The position numbers and the translations under genes are program-made. A DNA stretch of 64,000 nucleotides from positions 1-64,000 of the forward strand of contig NZ_CP150918.1 of NCBI RefSeq assembly GCF_039908635.1, in the 5' to 3' direction. Under the pieces are notes generated by a model that did not search any database, had not been told where the DNA came from, and was given only the letters and a program-made list of their open reading frames with translations. Below, piece by piece: positions 1 to 11,804 of the stretch (the stretch's first letter is position 1; every line of letters begins with the position of its first letter). The stretch is from Pseudomonas purpurea. Its GTDB lineage: Bacteria; Pseudomonadota; Gammaproteobacteria; Pseudomonadales; Pseudomonadaceae.

Positions 1-1518
1 GTGTCAGTGGAACTTTGGCAGCAGTGCGTGGAGCTTTTGCGCGATGAGCTGCCTGCCCAACAATTCAACACTTGGATCCGTCCACTACAGGTCGAAGCCG
101 AAGGCGACGAGTTGCGTGTTTACGCACCGAATCGTTTTGTTCTCGACTGGGTCAACGAAAAGTACCTGGGCCGCGTACTCGAGCTGTTGGACGAGCACGG
201 CAATGGCATGGCGCCGGCGCTTTCCTTATTAATAGGCAGCAAGCGCAGCTCTGCTCCGCGTGCTGCGCCGAATGCGCCATTGGCCGCAGCAGCGTCGCAA
301 GCCCAGGCCGCGGCTGCTCCAGCACCGGTCAGTGCGCCCGCGCCTGCCGCGCCGACCAAGCGTGCCACGCAAAAAATGGCCGAGGTCAGTGAAGAGCCGT
401 CGCGTGACAGCTTCGACCCAATGGCCGGCGCCAGCTCGCAACAGGCACCGGTACGCGCTGAACAGCGCACCGTGCAGGTTGAAGGCGCGCTCAAACACAC
501 CAGTTACCTGAACCGCACCTTTACCTTCGAAAACTTCGTCGAGGGCAAGTCCAACCAACTGGCTCGCGCAGCCGCCTGGCAGGTCGCGGACAACCCCAAG
601 CACGGTTACAACCCGTTGTTCCTGTACGGCGGCGTTGGCTTGGGTAAAACCCACTTGATGCACGCGGTGGGTAACCACCTATTAAAGAAGAACCCGAATG
701 CCAAGGTCGTGTACCTGCATTCCGAGCGCTTCGTGGCGGACATGGTCAAGGCGTTGCAGCTGAATGCAATCAACGAGTTCAAGCGCTTCTACCGTTCGGT
801 CGACGCGCTGCTCATCGATGACATTCAGTTCTTCGCCCGCAAGGAACGTTCCCAGGAAGAGTTTTTCCACACGTTCAACGCCCTGCTTGAAGGTGGCCAA
901 CAGGTCATCCTCACCAGTGACCGTTACCCAAAAGAAATCGAAGGCCTTGAAGAGCGCTTGAAGTCGCGCTTTGGCTGGGGCCTGACGGTCGCCGTCGAGC
1001 CGCCGGAGCTGGAAACCCGCGTCGCGATTCTGATGAAGAAAGCCGACCAGGCCAAAGTCGACCTGCCGCACGATGCCGCGTTCTTCATTGCCCAGCGTAT
1101 TCGTTCCAACGTCCGTGAGCTGGAAGGCGCGCTTAAACGCGTGATCGCCCACTCGCACTTCATGGGCCGCGATATCACCATCGAGTTGATTCGCGAATCC
1201 TTGAAGGACCTGTTGGCACTTCAGGACAAACTGGTCTCTGTGGATAACATTCAGCGCACTGTCGCCGAGTACTACAAGATCAAGATTTCCGACCTGCTGT
1301 CCAAACGCCGTTCGCGTTCGGTCGCCCGTCCTCGGCAAGTGGCCATGGCCCTGTCGAAGGAGCTGACCAACCACAGCCTGCCGGAAATCGGCGATGTGTT
1401 TGGCGGTCGCGATCACACTACGGTGTTGCACGCATGCCGCAAGATCAACGAACTTAAGGAATCCGACGCGGACATCCGCGAGGACTACAAGAACCTGCTG
1501 CGTACACTGACTACTTGA
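1..1518 (+). CDS. dnaA: Chromosomal replication initiator protein DnaA
   Basis: DnaA binds 9-bp DnaA boxes at oriC, oligomerises with ATP and melts the origin. The 505-residue product has the N-terminal domain (about 1-75), a low-complexity Ala/Pro linker (about 80-150), an AAA+ core with Walker A GGVGLGKT near 210-217 and Walker [10 protein letters not shown] near 270, and domain IV with the DNA-binding signature [15 protein letters not shown] near 469-483. The start is GTG at base 1, as usual for pseudomonads, so any SD lies outside the window. The gene heads the dnaA-dnaN-recF-gyrB cluster. A perfect inverted DnaA box (TGTGGATAA) lies in the coding sequence at 1239-1247. The main oriC is expected just upstream, beyond the window edge. 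Confidence 0.98.
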   Translation: MSVELWQQCVELLRDELPAQQFNTWIRPLQVEAEGDELRVYAPNRFVLDWVNEKYLGRVLELLDEHGNGMAPALSLLIGSKRSSAPRAAPNAPLAAAASQAQAAAAPAPVSAPAPAAPTKRATQKMAEVSEEPSRDSFDPMAGASSQQAPVRAEQRTVQVEGALKHTSYLNRTFTFENFVEGKSNQLARAAAWQVADNPKHGYNPLFLYGGVGLGKTHLMHAVGNHLLKKNPNAKVVYLHSERFVADMVKALQLNAINEFKRFYRSVDALLIDDIQFFARKERSQEEFFHTFNALLEGGQQVILTSDRYPKEIEGLEERLKSRFGWGLTVAVEPPELETRVAILMKKADQAKVDLPHDAAFFIAQRIRSNVRELEGALKRVIAHSHFMGRDITIELIRESLKDLLALQDKLVSVDNIQRTVAEYYKIKISDLLSKRRSRSVARPRQVAMALSKELTNHSLPEIGDVFGGRDHTTVLHACRKINELKESDADIREDYKNLLRTLTT

Positions 1519-1557
1519 TGAACACCAGCGCAGCTTATTAAGGCAAGGGACTAGACC

Positions 1558-2661
1558 ATGCATTTCACCATTCAACGCGAAGCCCTGTTGAAACCCCTGC
1601 AACTGGTCGCAGGCGTCGTTGAGCGCCGACAGACCTTGCCGGTGCTTTCCAACGTGCTGCTGGTTGTCGAAGGCCAGCAGTTGTCGCTGACCGGTACCGA
1701 CCTGGAAGTCGAGCTGGTCGGTCGTGTGCAACTTGAAGAACCGGCGGAGCCGGGCGAAATCACTGTCCCGGCGCGCAAGCTGATGGACATCTGCAAGAGC
1801 CTGCCGAACGACGCACTGATCGACATCAAGGTCGATGAGGCCAAGCTCGTGGTTAAGGCCGGCCGTAGCCGCTTTACCCTGTCGACCCTGCCCGCCAACG
1901 ACTTCCCGACGGTGGAAGAAGGCCCGGGCTCGCTGACCTGCAGCCTTGAGCAAAGCAAACTGCGTCGTTTGATCGAACGCACCAGCTTCGCCATGGCGCA
2001 GCAGGACGTTCGTTACTACCTCAACGGCATGCTGCTGGAAGTCTCGGCCGGGATCATTCGCGCCGTGGCGACCGACGGTCACCGTCTGGCCATGTGCTCG
2101 ATGCAGGCCGACATCGGCCAGCCGGATCGCCATCAGGTAATCGTTCCGCGTAAAGGTATTCTGGAACTCGCGCGTTTGCTGACCGAGCCGGACGGCAATG
2201 TCAGCATCGTGCTGGGCCAGCACCACATTCGCGCCACCACTGGCGAGTTCACCTTTACCTCGAAACTGGTCGACGGCAAGTTCCCGGACTATGAGCGCGT
2301 TCTGCCAAAAGGTGGCGACAAGCTGGTACTGGGCGACCGTCAGGCACTGCGTGAAGCGTTCAGCCGCACTGCGATTCTGTCCAACGAGAAGTACCGTGGT
2401 ATCCGTCTGCAACTGGCCAATGGTCAGCTGAAGATCCAGGCGAACAACCCGGAGCAGGAAGAAGCGGAAGAAGAAGTGGGCGTTGAGTACAACGGCGGCT
2501 CGCTGGAAATCGGCTTCAACGTGAGCTACCTGCTCGACGTGCTGGGCGTGATGACCACTGAGCAAGTGCGCTTGATCCTGTCCGACTCCAACAGCAGTGC
2601 GCTGGTGCAAGAGTCCGACAACGACGACTCGGCTTACGTCGTCATGCCGATGCGCCTGTAA
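1558..2661 (+). CDS. dnaN: DNA polymerase III beta sliding clamp
   Basis: Encodes the ring-shaped processivity clamp that tethers DNA polymerase III to its template. The 367-residue length and three repeated clamp domains are typical. The start MHFTIQREALLKPLQ and the C-terminal stretch ending in YVVMPMRL are the family ends; the C-terminal M-P-M-R-L contributes to the pocket that binds clamp-binding motifs. An AAGGGA sequence 8-10 bases upstream serves as ribosome binding site. It follows dnaA after 39 bases and precedes recF by 20 bases, so co-transcription is likely. Nothing unusual was seen. Confidence 0.98.
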   Translation: MHFTIQREALLKPLQLVAGVVERRQTLPVLSNVLLVVEGQQLSLTGTDLEVELVGRVQLEEPAEPGEITVPARKLMDICKSLPNDALIDIKVDEAKLVVKAGRSRFTLSTLPANDFPTVEEGPGSLTCSLEQSKLRRLIERTSFAMAQQDVRYYLNGMLLEVSAGIIRAVATDGHRLAMCSMQADIGQPDRHQVIVPRKGILELARLLTEPDGNVSIVLGQHHIRATTGEFTFTSKLVDGKFPDYERVLPKGGDKLVLGDRQALREAFSRTAILSNEKYRGIRLQLANGQLKIQANNPEQEEAEEEVGVEYNGGSLEIGFNVSYLLDVLGVMTTEQVRLILSDSNSSALVQESDNDDSAYVVMPMRL

Positions 2662-2681
2662 ACATGCTCAGCAGCCGCTAG

Positions 2682-6207
<3,526 letters not shown>

Positions 6208-6228
6208 TCCGGTGTGACCGCTGAAATG

Positions 6229-6262
6229 AAAAAGGCCAACGCTTAGCGTTGGCCTTTTTTTT
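6229..6262 (+). terminator. Rho-independent terminator after gyrB
   Basis: A perfect 9-bp stem GGCCAACGC/GCGTTGGCC with a 3-base loop is followed by eight T residues. It lies 22 bases after the gyrB stop and separates the replication cluster from the small-gene cluster. Confidence 0.93.
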
Positions 6263-6322
6263 GCGAAGCTTTGGGACGTTTGTGAACGCAGCTGTTCAAG
6301 CCAACAGGAAGGCAGCACACAC

Positions 6323-6829
6323 ATGAGTCGATTTAACGTATCCACATGGCTGTCCAGCTCGGGCGGTCCGCTGATTGTGATGGACGCTTCCATCGCGGGT
6401 TTATGGACGGGAGTCGATGGCCAGCCTTCGGATTATGCGATGGCGTGCCAGTCGGCGGACTATGCAGGCAAGTTGGCCGCATACGGTACCGAGGTGCTGA
6501 TTCTGGGTGACGAACCCCTGCAGACGGCGGTTGCCAGCGCAGGCGATACGTTACTGATCGTCAGATGGAAATGGGCTGAAAGTGAGGCCGAGGTACGCGC
6601 CCAGATCGAGCATATCGACCTTGGCAGGGTTTCATTCATCGAACAGTTGAGCATCGACTGGCTGGACAGCACGCTGGTGATGTTCGATGCCGCCGACAGG
6701 TTCAACCCACAAGCGTGTCTCAAGTTTCAGGTTGATTCGCCGATGTGCGAGGTATCGACATTCTTGTATGAGCCAACGCCGCAGACGGCACTGTTAATCC
6801 ACAGCCTCACACCCAGGCCGGTTGATTGA
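6323..6829 (+). CDS. Imm21-like immunity protein
   Basis: The 168-residue soluble protein opens with WLSSSGGPLIVMD, followed by a DYAMACQSADYAG segment and a VLILGDEPLQTAVA segment. I recognise this arrangement as that of the Imm21 immunity family (from memory, not from a search). Such proteins are thought to neutralise a cognate polymorphic toxin. It is the first of six small same-strand genes after the gyrB terminator and the ATG follows an AAGGAAGG-like SD. No toxin gene is nearby, so the cognate effector is unknown. The family call is moderately sure; the neutralising role is inferred. Confidence 0.68.
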   Translation: MSRFNVSTWLSSSGGPLIVMDASIAGLWTGVDGQPSDYAMACQSADYAGKLAAYGTEVLILGDEPLQTAVASAGDTLLIVRWKWAESEAEVRAQIEHIDLGRVSFIEQLSIDWLDSTLVMFDAADRFNPQACLKFQVDSPMCEVSTFLYEPTPQTALLIHSLTPRPVD

Positions 6830-6859
6830 GTGCTGCGAAGTCATAAGGACAGACACGTC

Positions 6860-7327
6860 ATGGATGAAAGGCCTTACGTTTTTGATGAAACGCTGTACCC
6901 CGTCACGTGGCGTTTCAATGCACGGGACTGCGGGTTGAGCGACAGCGACAAGCAGCAAATCGTTTTGCTTGATCAGGTGAAATCAGCCGCGTTGTGGGAT
7001 GTGTACGTCCCGGTTGAAACACTGATGAGCCTCGCTGAAACACAGTTCCAACTGTCTGAGAAAGTCACCCTGGACTTCAACCGCCCGCAGCAGTCGTCTT
7101 TGTTTTTTGAGGCGCGGCTTGGCGATGGCGATTTCGTCTGGTTTTTCTGGGGCCGGGAATGCGCCGCTCAAGTGCCCAGGGCAGTTTTCATAAAGGGCTG
7201 GAGCGACTTCTTCTACCCGTCAGATGAAAATAGCGTGCTGGTCATGCCTGAGCGCTCAAAGGTCATATTCTCTTTTGAAGAGGACTTCTTTTGCGGTCAG
7301 TTCCTCGCGCCCTCCCCGGTGGCTTGA
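6860..7327 (+). CDS. Small DUF2947-like protein in the immunity cluster
   Basis: 155 residues from an ATG preceded by AAGGAC; the frame is open further upstream to a GTG at 6830. The protein is acidic and aromatic-rich, without signal peptide or membrane segment. The segments AVFIKGWSDFFYPSDENS and SKVIFSFEEDFFCG resemble the C-terminal half of DUF2947 proteins, but this is a weak match from memory. It begins right after the Imm21-like gene and lies in the same orientation as the other cluster members. A role as another immunity-type protein rests on context alone. Confidence 0.55.
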   Translation: MDERPYVFDETLYPVTWRFNARDCGLSDSDKQQIVLLDQVKSAALWDVYVPVETLMSLAETQFQLSEKVTLDFNRPQQSSLFFEARLGDGDFVWFFWGRECAAQVPRAVFIKGWSDFFYPSDENSVLVMPERSKVIFSFEEDFFCGQFLAPSPVA

Positions 7328-7360
7328 AGTTTCCCTGAACCCTGACATTGAATGGATAAC

Positions 7361-7873
7361 ATGACAGATCAGTTTCGCAAGATCGTGTTCAAACTCACCC
7401 AGGATTCGGATGGCTATCCACCCGTCTCGTTTGAATCACTCTGGGGCATTCAGAAAGAGGAGCACCTCTATCAGATCGACAACACGCCCTACTACCTCTA
7501 TGGCGTCAGCAAAGGTGACTGGGTTTGCACCCAAACCGATGAAAACGAGCTGATCGCCGTCAGCGTTGCCAAACAGTCAGGGCACTCCACCGTCAGGGTG
7601 TTTGCCAGCTGCAAGGAAGACAAGTTGGCGATCAAAGAGAACCTGCAACGCTTGGGGGCTGTTTGCTCGATCACGTCAGCACTGTCGCTGTTCTCTGTGG
7701 ATATCCCGCCCCACGTCAGCTTTACAGCCATCGATGAGTATCTTTCGTCCATCACCAATGACGAAACCATCGCCTATGAAGACGCCTGCCTACAACATGG
7801 AACACTGGACGCCTCGCGATTGGCCGAGTGCGTTTCACTGGCATCATTGAGGATGAAACCCGATGCAGCTTGA
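7361..7873 (+). CDS. DUF4265 domain protein
   Basis: 170 residues from the ATG at 7361; an in-frame ATG at 7352 is also possible and neither has a strong SD. The N-terminal KLTQDSDGYPPVSFESLWG, then YQIDNTPYYLYGVSKGDWV and KQSGHSTVRVF, are typical of DUF4265 proteins, which often occur in polymorphic-toxin immunity clusters. The protein aligns by eye over its whole length with the gene at 8285-8770, so the two are diverged paralogues. It overlaps the next gene by 11 bases, implying translational coupling. Function is unproven. Confidence 0.72.
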   Translation: MTDQFRKIVFKLTQDSDGYPPVSFESLWGIQKEEHLYQIDNTPYYLYGVSKGDWVCTQTDENELIAVSVAKQSGHSTVRVFASCKEDKLAIKENLQRLGAVCSITSALSLFSVDIPPHVSFTAIDEYLSSITNDETIAYEDACLQHGTLDASRLAECVSLASLRMKPDAA

Positions 7874-8252
7874 ATTTTGCGCACGTTATTTCGAGTCCTC
7901 CGAGGAGGACGATGTGCTGATAGTGGGGTTTGCCGACAGCACAGAAGATGATCCTCAACAGTATCTGGTCCTGCAACGTAGCTGCGAGCATGACGAGCAG
8001 GATGAAGCACTGGGCCAGGACACGTACCACGTTGAAATCGCCAGCCCTGCCCTGTCGGGTTATGGCGGCATTGAAGACGTGTGTGTTCGCCCCGACAGGA
8101 TCACGTTCACGATGGCCGCTTCAACGCCTTGGTGCGTCGGCTTCCACACGATAGAAATCGCACTGGCGGCTGATCTTCAACGTAACGAGGCGATTGGGCA
8201 GGCGCTTCAAGCGCTGTTTCTCGACACGCCCACACGCTTCTCACGCGGATAA
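7863..8252 (+). CDS. Imm10-like immunity protein
   Basis: A 129-residue protein whose middle reads LIVGFADSTED, YLVLQRSCEHDEQDEALGQDTYHVE, then SGYGGIEDV and FHTIEIAL. This layout (LQR, a DEQD...G.DTYH block, a SGYGGI block) is what I know of the Imm10 immunity family. The start overlaps the end of the preceding gene by 11 bases, with AGGATG as SD. It is predicted to be cytosolic. The cognate toxin is not in the window. Confidence 0.75.
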   Translation: MQLEFCARYFESSEEDDVLIVGFADSTEDDPQQYLVLQRSCEHDEQDEALGQDTYHVEIASPALSGYGGIEDVCVRPDRITFTMAASTPWCVGFHTIEIALAADLQRNEAIGQALQALFLDTPTRFSRG

Positions 8253-8284
8253 CGCACTTATACACAGGGACAGTCGGGACGTTT

Positions 8285-8770
8285 ATGGGGAATGAGTACC
8301 AGGAAGTGGTCATCAAGGTCGTGGCGGGGGAAAACAGTCGTGGGCTGGTGTATGAACCGCTGCATGCGCGCCGGATTGATGACGATGTTTACCAACTCCT
8401 TTATTCGCCAGGGTTGACGCTGAACCTGGCCAAGGGCGACATCATTTCGATCAAGAACAAGGAAGCCCCCGCCGAGGTGTTGAAGCGAGGCGGAAACTTC
8501 TGCATTCACATTTATGCGGATCACCTGGACCAGGAACACATCACCGCCCTGGAGGCGGATGTCGTGACTGAGCTGGATGGCATGCTGGACGGCCGGTACA
8601 AGGGCAACCTGACGTTATCCGTCCCGGCAAAAAACGGCATGGATAAAATTGCCGAGTTTTTCGGCCGCTTCCGCGAGACGACTGGCATTGAGTGGTACTA
8701 CGCCAACATCTATAAAAACCTCGATGACGAGGACGACGAAACGTTGCTGAACTGGTGGCTTGATAGTTGA
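8285..8770 (+). CDS. Second DUF4265-like protein
   Basis: 161 residues, acidic, soluble. Read beside the product of 7361-7873, it follows the same pattern: YEPLHARRIDDDVYQL opposite FESLWGIQKEEHLYQI, then LNLAKGDII opposite YGVSKGDWV, then LKRGGNFCIHIYAD opposite KQSGHSTVRVFAS. The two are therefore paralogues that have diverged strongly, which is common among immunity genes selected against different toxin variants. Start ATG at 8285. Function is inferred from context. Confidence 0.6.
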   Translation: MGNEYQEVVIKVVAGENSRGLVYEPLHARRIDDDVYQLLYSPGLTLNLAKGDIISIKNKEAPAEVLKRGGNFCIHIYADHLDQEHITALEADVVTELDGMLDGRYKGNLTLSVPAKNGMDKIAEFFGRFRETTGIEWYYANIYKNLDDEDDETLLNWWLDS

Positions 8771-8847
8771 CGATCCGCTGAACGAGGCATTTCGTTTAAA
8801 AGATGCGCGCTGAACCCTGATCCATTTTTAGCCGAGCTGTAGACACC

Positions 8848-9171
8848 ATGAATGAAAGACAAAAGCTGATCTGTGAACGCTACAACCTCCCCGCGCAGGC
8901 CCCGGAAGAGATGATCGCCCTGGCGATGGGGACGCTCGACCAGTCGCCCATTTATGGCAGCCGGGTGGTTTTGCCGGAGGACGGTACGGTGAGCTGGTTT
9001 TTCCATTGTGGAGAGCATTCACCCGACTCGGGTTTCTATCAGCCGCTTCACGCGCACCACTTGCCCGAGCTGTTGCCCGAGGTGGTGGACTATCTTTGGC
9101 TGCCCACAGACGCCAGGTTCATCATCGACCGTGAAGGTTATGAAGACGTCTGGCTGGCAGGGCAGGAATGA
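8848..9171 (+). CDS. Imm33/DUF2185-like small protein
   Basis: 107 residues. The segment SGFYQPLHAHHLPELLPEVV with the end DARFIIDREGYEDVWL resembles immunity proteins of the Imm33 and DUF2185 group, where a FxPLHxxHL...LP...YL motif and a terminal EDVW are typical. The call is from memory. It is the last gene of the run and stops 15 bases before the convergent response-regulator gene ends. No signal peptide. Confidence 0.6.
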   Translation: MNERQKLICERYNLPAQAPEEMIALAMGTLDQSPIYGSRVVLPEDGTVSWFFHCGEHSPDSGFYQPLHAHHLPELLPEVVDYLWLPTDARFIIDREGYEDVWLAGQE

Positions 9172-9185
9172 AGCTGGCTGAGCCC

Positions 9186-9914
9186 TCAACCGTCCTGTTC
9201 GCTCGCGGCCACGACACTTTCCAGCCGATAGCCGTAGCCGTAAATCGTCAGTAACTGCCAGCCCCGGTCTGCCGTCAGCCCGAGCTTGTTGCGCAGCCGA
9301 TAGATGTGGGTATCGAGTGGCCGCGAAGAGAGCATTTCTTCGTGGGTCCAGAAACGTTCGTACAGGTACTCCCGCGACAACGGTCGACCCAGGTTGGCAA
9401 ACAGGCACCGGGCCAGGCGGTACTCGCGCTCGGTCAGGCTGATGGGTTTGCCGGCGCGGGTCACGGTCAGCTCGGCGTCATCGAAGTCGAGGTCGTTGAA
9501 GCGCTGCACCTCGCTCGCCGCTGAACGCTGCAAGCCATGTCGCCGTAGCACCGCGCTGACCCGGGCCTTGAGTTCGTTGGGCCGGAACGGCTTGCTCACA
9601 TAATCGTCGGCGCCGGCATTCAGGGCCTGGACGATGTCGCTCTCGGCATCGCGGCTGGTGAGCATGATGGCGGCGGGTGGCGCATCCATGTGTTCGCGGG
9701 TCCAGCGCAGCAGCGCAAGGCCACTGAGGTCCGGCAGTTGCCAGTCGAGGATCAACAGGTCGAAAGTTTCCCGTCGCAACTGTCGCAGCAGGTCCTCGCC
9801 ACGTTCGAAACTGTGCAAGGTCCATGCTTGCTCCCCCGCTACGGGTATCTGTCGCAGTGTCTGTTCCACCCGACGCAGTTCGGCGGGTTCGTCATCCAGT
9901 ATTGCGACACGCAT
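9186..9914 (-). CDS. OmpR-family response regulator
   Basis: A 242-residue two-component regulator. The receiver domain (about 1-120) has acidic residues D7 and D8, the phospho-acceptor D57 in LILDWQLPD, T86 and K108 in SKPF; a winged-helix DNA-binding domain occupies about 145-235 (LTEREYRLARCLF, LDTHIYRLRNKLG). The ATG at 9914 (MRVAILDDEP) is preferred because AAGGA lies 10 bases upstream; an in-frame ATG at 9932 adds six residues. It is transcribed away from the small gene, FecR protein and CHASE2 kinase, its likely partner. The shared motifs at 9990 and 10395 are candidate binding sites. Confidence 0.9.
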   Translation of the reverse strand: MRVAILDDEPAELRRVEQTLRQIPVAGEQAWTLHSFERGEDLLRQLRRETFDLLILDWQLPDLSGLALLRWTREHMDAPPAAIMLTSRDAESDIVQALNAGADDYVSKPFRPNELKARVSAVLRRHGLQRSAASEVQRFNDLDFDDAELTVTRAGKPISLTEREYRLARCLFANLGRPLSREYLYERFWTHEEMLSSRPLDTHIYRLRNKLGLTADRGWQLLTIYGYGYRLESVVAASEQDG

Positions 9915-9989
9915 GCGCAGGGCTTCCTTCATCTCGTAGAGTGCTGTGGGTAAAAAGTCCTACAGTGCCGAGTTTAGGCGGATTGTCTG

Positions 9990-10013
9990 AATCTGAACAA
10001 TTGTGGCGATTTG
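9990..10013. promoter_or_regulatory. Candidate operator, copy 1
   Basis: A 24-bp stretch in the divergent gap between the response regulator and the small gene at 10105. It matches 19 of 24 positions with 10395-10418, sharing AATCTGAACAA at the left and GCGA in the right half. Its left end is preceded by a further TCTGAA, giving tandem TCTGAA repeats. A binding site for the neighbouring OmpR-type regulator is an inference. Confidence 0.4.
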
Positions 10014-10104
10014 CTCTAAGCGTTCTTTGGCTCGTTACGCTGATATCAATAGGCCGGTAGTCAGCCTCGATAACGCGTGAGTGGGCCAGAAAAGGACAGT
10101 GAAC

Positions 10105-10380
10105 ATGATGGGACGTACGGTTCTGGGACAGAGGGGCATCAATGCCGTGCGTTTGATGCTACTGGCAGGCGTGGCGTACGTGGGCATTGGCTCTGGAGGC
10201 GTTCAGTCGACGGCCGTGCTACCGCAGGAGGACGTGACGCATCGGTATTTCAGCCCGGACACGTCAAACCTGATGCTCGACGACTCTCCCGGCTTCGCCC
10301 CGGCCAGCAATCCATTGATCGACATTGAGCATGTGGTTCAGCCACTTGTGCGAGACGACCGGCAGCGCTGGGTGTTTTAG
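10105..10380 (+). CDS. Small hypothetical protein with one hydrophobic segment
   Basis: 91 residues from an ATG preceded by AAAGGACA; the frame stays open upstream to a GTG at 10081. One hydrophobic stretch (about 15-31, VRLMLLAGVAYVGIGSG) follows a basic N-terminus, suggesting an exported or membrane-anchored peptide. The rest is rich in Asp and Pro with no motif I recognise. It lies between the divergent response regulator and the FecR gene, so it may belong to that signalling system. It could be a chance frame; confidence is modest. Confidence 0.45.
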   Translation: MMGRTVLGQRGINAVRLMLLAGVAYVGIGSGGVQSTAVLPQEDVTHRYFSPDTSNLMLDDSPGFAPASNPLIDIEHVVQPLVRDDRQRWVF

Positions 10381-10787
10381 CGCCAGCACGGGCAAATCTG
10401 AACAAATATTGCGAAATGTCGTATGCCGCGGTCGGGGCGGTAAATTCGACTTCGTTGAAGGGCACAGGAGCATTCGGAAGTGCTCCGACACAGGGAGTGT
10501 CATCGCCAACCTGGCGGGACCGCCGATCGCCGGTTCGCTTGCGGTCTGCAGTTCAGGGGAAAAAACGGAGTGCCTGTTCACATGTAAACCCGGGTTGAGG
10601 TACCGACCCGGTTGCGACACAAGGATGTGTCATCTCTTTTGAGTGTTCGCCTCACGTGCGTGCACCTCGCTTCTTATGCCGATCCGCCTCTTCTGGCTAT
10701 CTGCCACAGAGCCTGCTCGGGTATGGTGCGCAAGGCGGATCAAACCGTTGCCGAGCCGATGTTCAGAATAAGCGTGAAAAGCGACCC
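10381..10787. promoter_or_regulatory. 407-bp gap before the FecR gene, with operator-like motif copy 2
   Basis: No convincing gene was found here. It holds the second copy of the 24-bp motif (10395-10418) shared with 9990-10013, and a GC-rich hairpin-like stretch around 10590-10616 (ACCCGGGT and ACCCGGT arms). Short frames inside lack SD sequences and family resemblance. The long leader suggests the FecR gene has its own regulated promoter. Confidence 0.4.
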
Positions 10788-11786
10788 ATGAACCCAATCA
10801 CCTCTGTGCCCTTTCGCTCTGTTGGCTGCTGTCTGATGTTAGCGGTCGGGCTGGCGAGCTTCGCGCCGTCTGCATCGGCGGGTTTCTTCTCCGCCAAGCG
10901 TTTGCCCTACATCGATGACAACCAGCAATGCCGCGGTCAACCGCTGCCGGCCACCGTCGAGCATTTGACCGGCGAGGCCTGGAAGCTCGACAGCAAAGGC
11001 AAGCAGATCGCTCTGGAAGAAGGCATGACGGTCGATGAGCTGGAAGGCGTGAAGACCTCGCCCTCAGCCTTTGTCAGCCTCTCATTGGGTGATGGCACCC
11101 GTGTGGTGCTGCCGTCCAGCTCCAGGGTCACACTGAAGTTGAACACCGAACACGCCATAGCACAGGTGATTCTTGAGCAAGGCCAGGTCGAGTCGTATGT
11201 GATCAAGCGCGCCAGCGACTATGATCGTTTTCAGATCGTGACGCCGGTGGGGGTGTTGGGTGTGCGGGGCACGCATTTCCGGGTGCGCAACGAAGATAAC
11301 GGACAGTCGCTGATCGAAGTGCTCAATGGCCAGGTCGCCGTCGACCGCCTCGACCCCCGTGATCCGCGGCCGAAAAAAACGGCGTCGGGCAAGACTGCCA
11401 AAAACCTGACGGCCCCTGCCGACGAAGTCCAGGTCATGACGCGTCAGGGCATGCGGATTCAGAAGGAAGGCAAGCTGACGCCGACCGAGTTGCTCCCGGC
11501 ACCCCGCTTGCTGGGGCAGACCGGTCAAACGGGCGACGCGCCGGTTTGGCAACTGATCATGAAACCGTTGCCGGGCGCCACGCGTTACCGTGCACAGGTG
11601 GCCACCGACACCGCGTTCCTGAACATCAAGCAGGAACAGTTTTCCAGCACGCCCGAGGTCAACTTCAGCGGGCTCAAAGCATTTTTTTACCATGTGCGCC
11701 TCTCGGCGTTTGACGAGCAGGGGCTGGAAGGAGAAACCGGGGTATATGACATCTTCTATTACCCCAGGACCACGCGTGTCCAATAG
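10788..11786 (+). CDS. Exported FecR-domain protein
   Basis: 332 residues. A signal peptide (about 1-30, hydrophobic core CCLMLAVGLASFAPSASA) directs export. A FecR-type domain follows at about 45-180: LEEGMTVDELEGVKTSPSAF, then LGDGTRVVLPSSS and the conserved GVLGVRGTHFRV, ending in IEVLNGQVAV. The C-terminal part is a beta-rich region of the kind that often follows FecR domains in such proteins. Unlike classical FecR it has no sigma-factor partner or siderophore receptor nearby. It stops 18 bases before the CHASE2 kinase gene, so it probably acts as a periplasmic ligand or modulator of that kinase (inference). Confidence 0.8.
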   Translation: MNPITSVPFRSVGCCLMLAVGLASFAPSASAGFFSAKRLPYIDDNQQCRGQPLPATVEHLTGEAWKLDSKGKQIALEEGMTVDELEGVKTSPSAFVSLSLGDGTRVVLPSSSRVTLKLNTEHAIAQVILEQGQVESYVIKRASDYDRFQIVTPVGVLGVRGTHFRVRNEDNGQSLIEVLNGQVAVDRLDPRDPRPKKTASGKTAKNLTAPADEVQVMTRQGMRIQKEGKLTPTELLPAPRLLGQTGQTGDAPVWQLIMKPLPGATRYRAQVATDTAFLNIKQEQFSSTPEVNFSGLKAFFYHVRLSAFDEQGLEGETGVYDIFYYPRTTRVQ

Positions 11787-11804
11787 CGCTCCGGCTATTT
11801 GCCG

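Noticed and set aside
1519..1557. Origin between dnaA and dnaN
   Set aside because: Only 39 bases, no DnaA boxes or AT-rich unwinding region.
682..2610. 642-codon minus-strand open frame opposite dnaA and dnaN
   Set aside because: High-GC third-position shadow of two certain genes; no family features and no SD.
10416..10598. Small open frame in the gap before the FecR gene
   Set aside because: No SD and no resemblance to a family; amino-acid content looks random.
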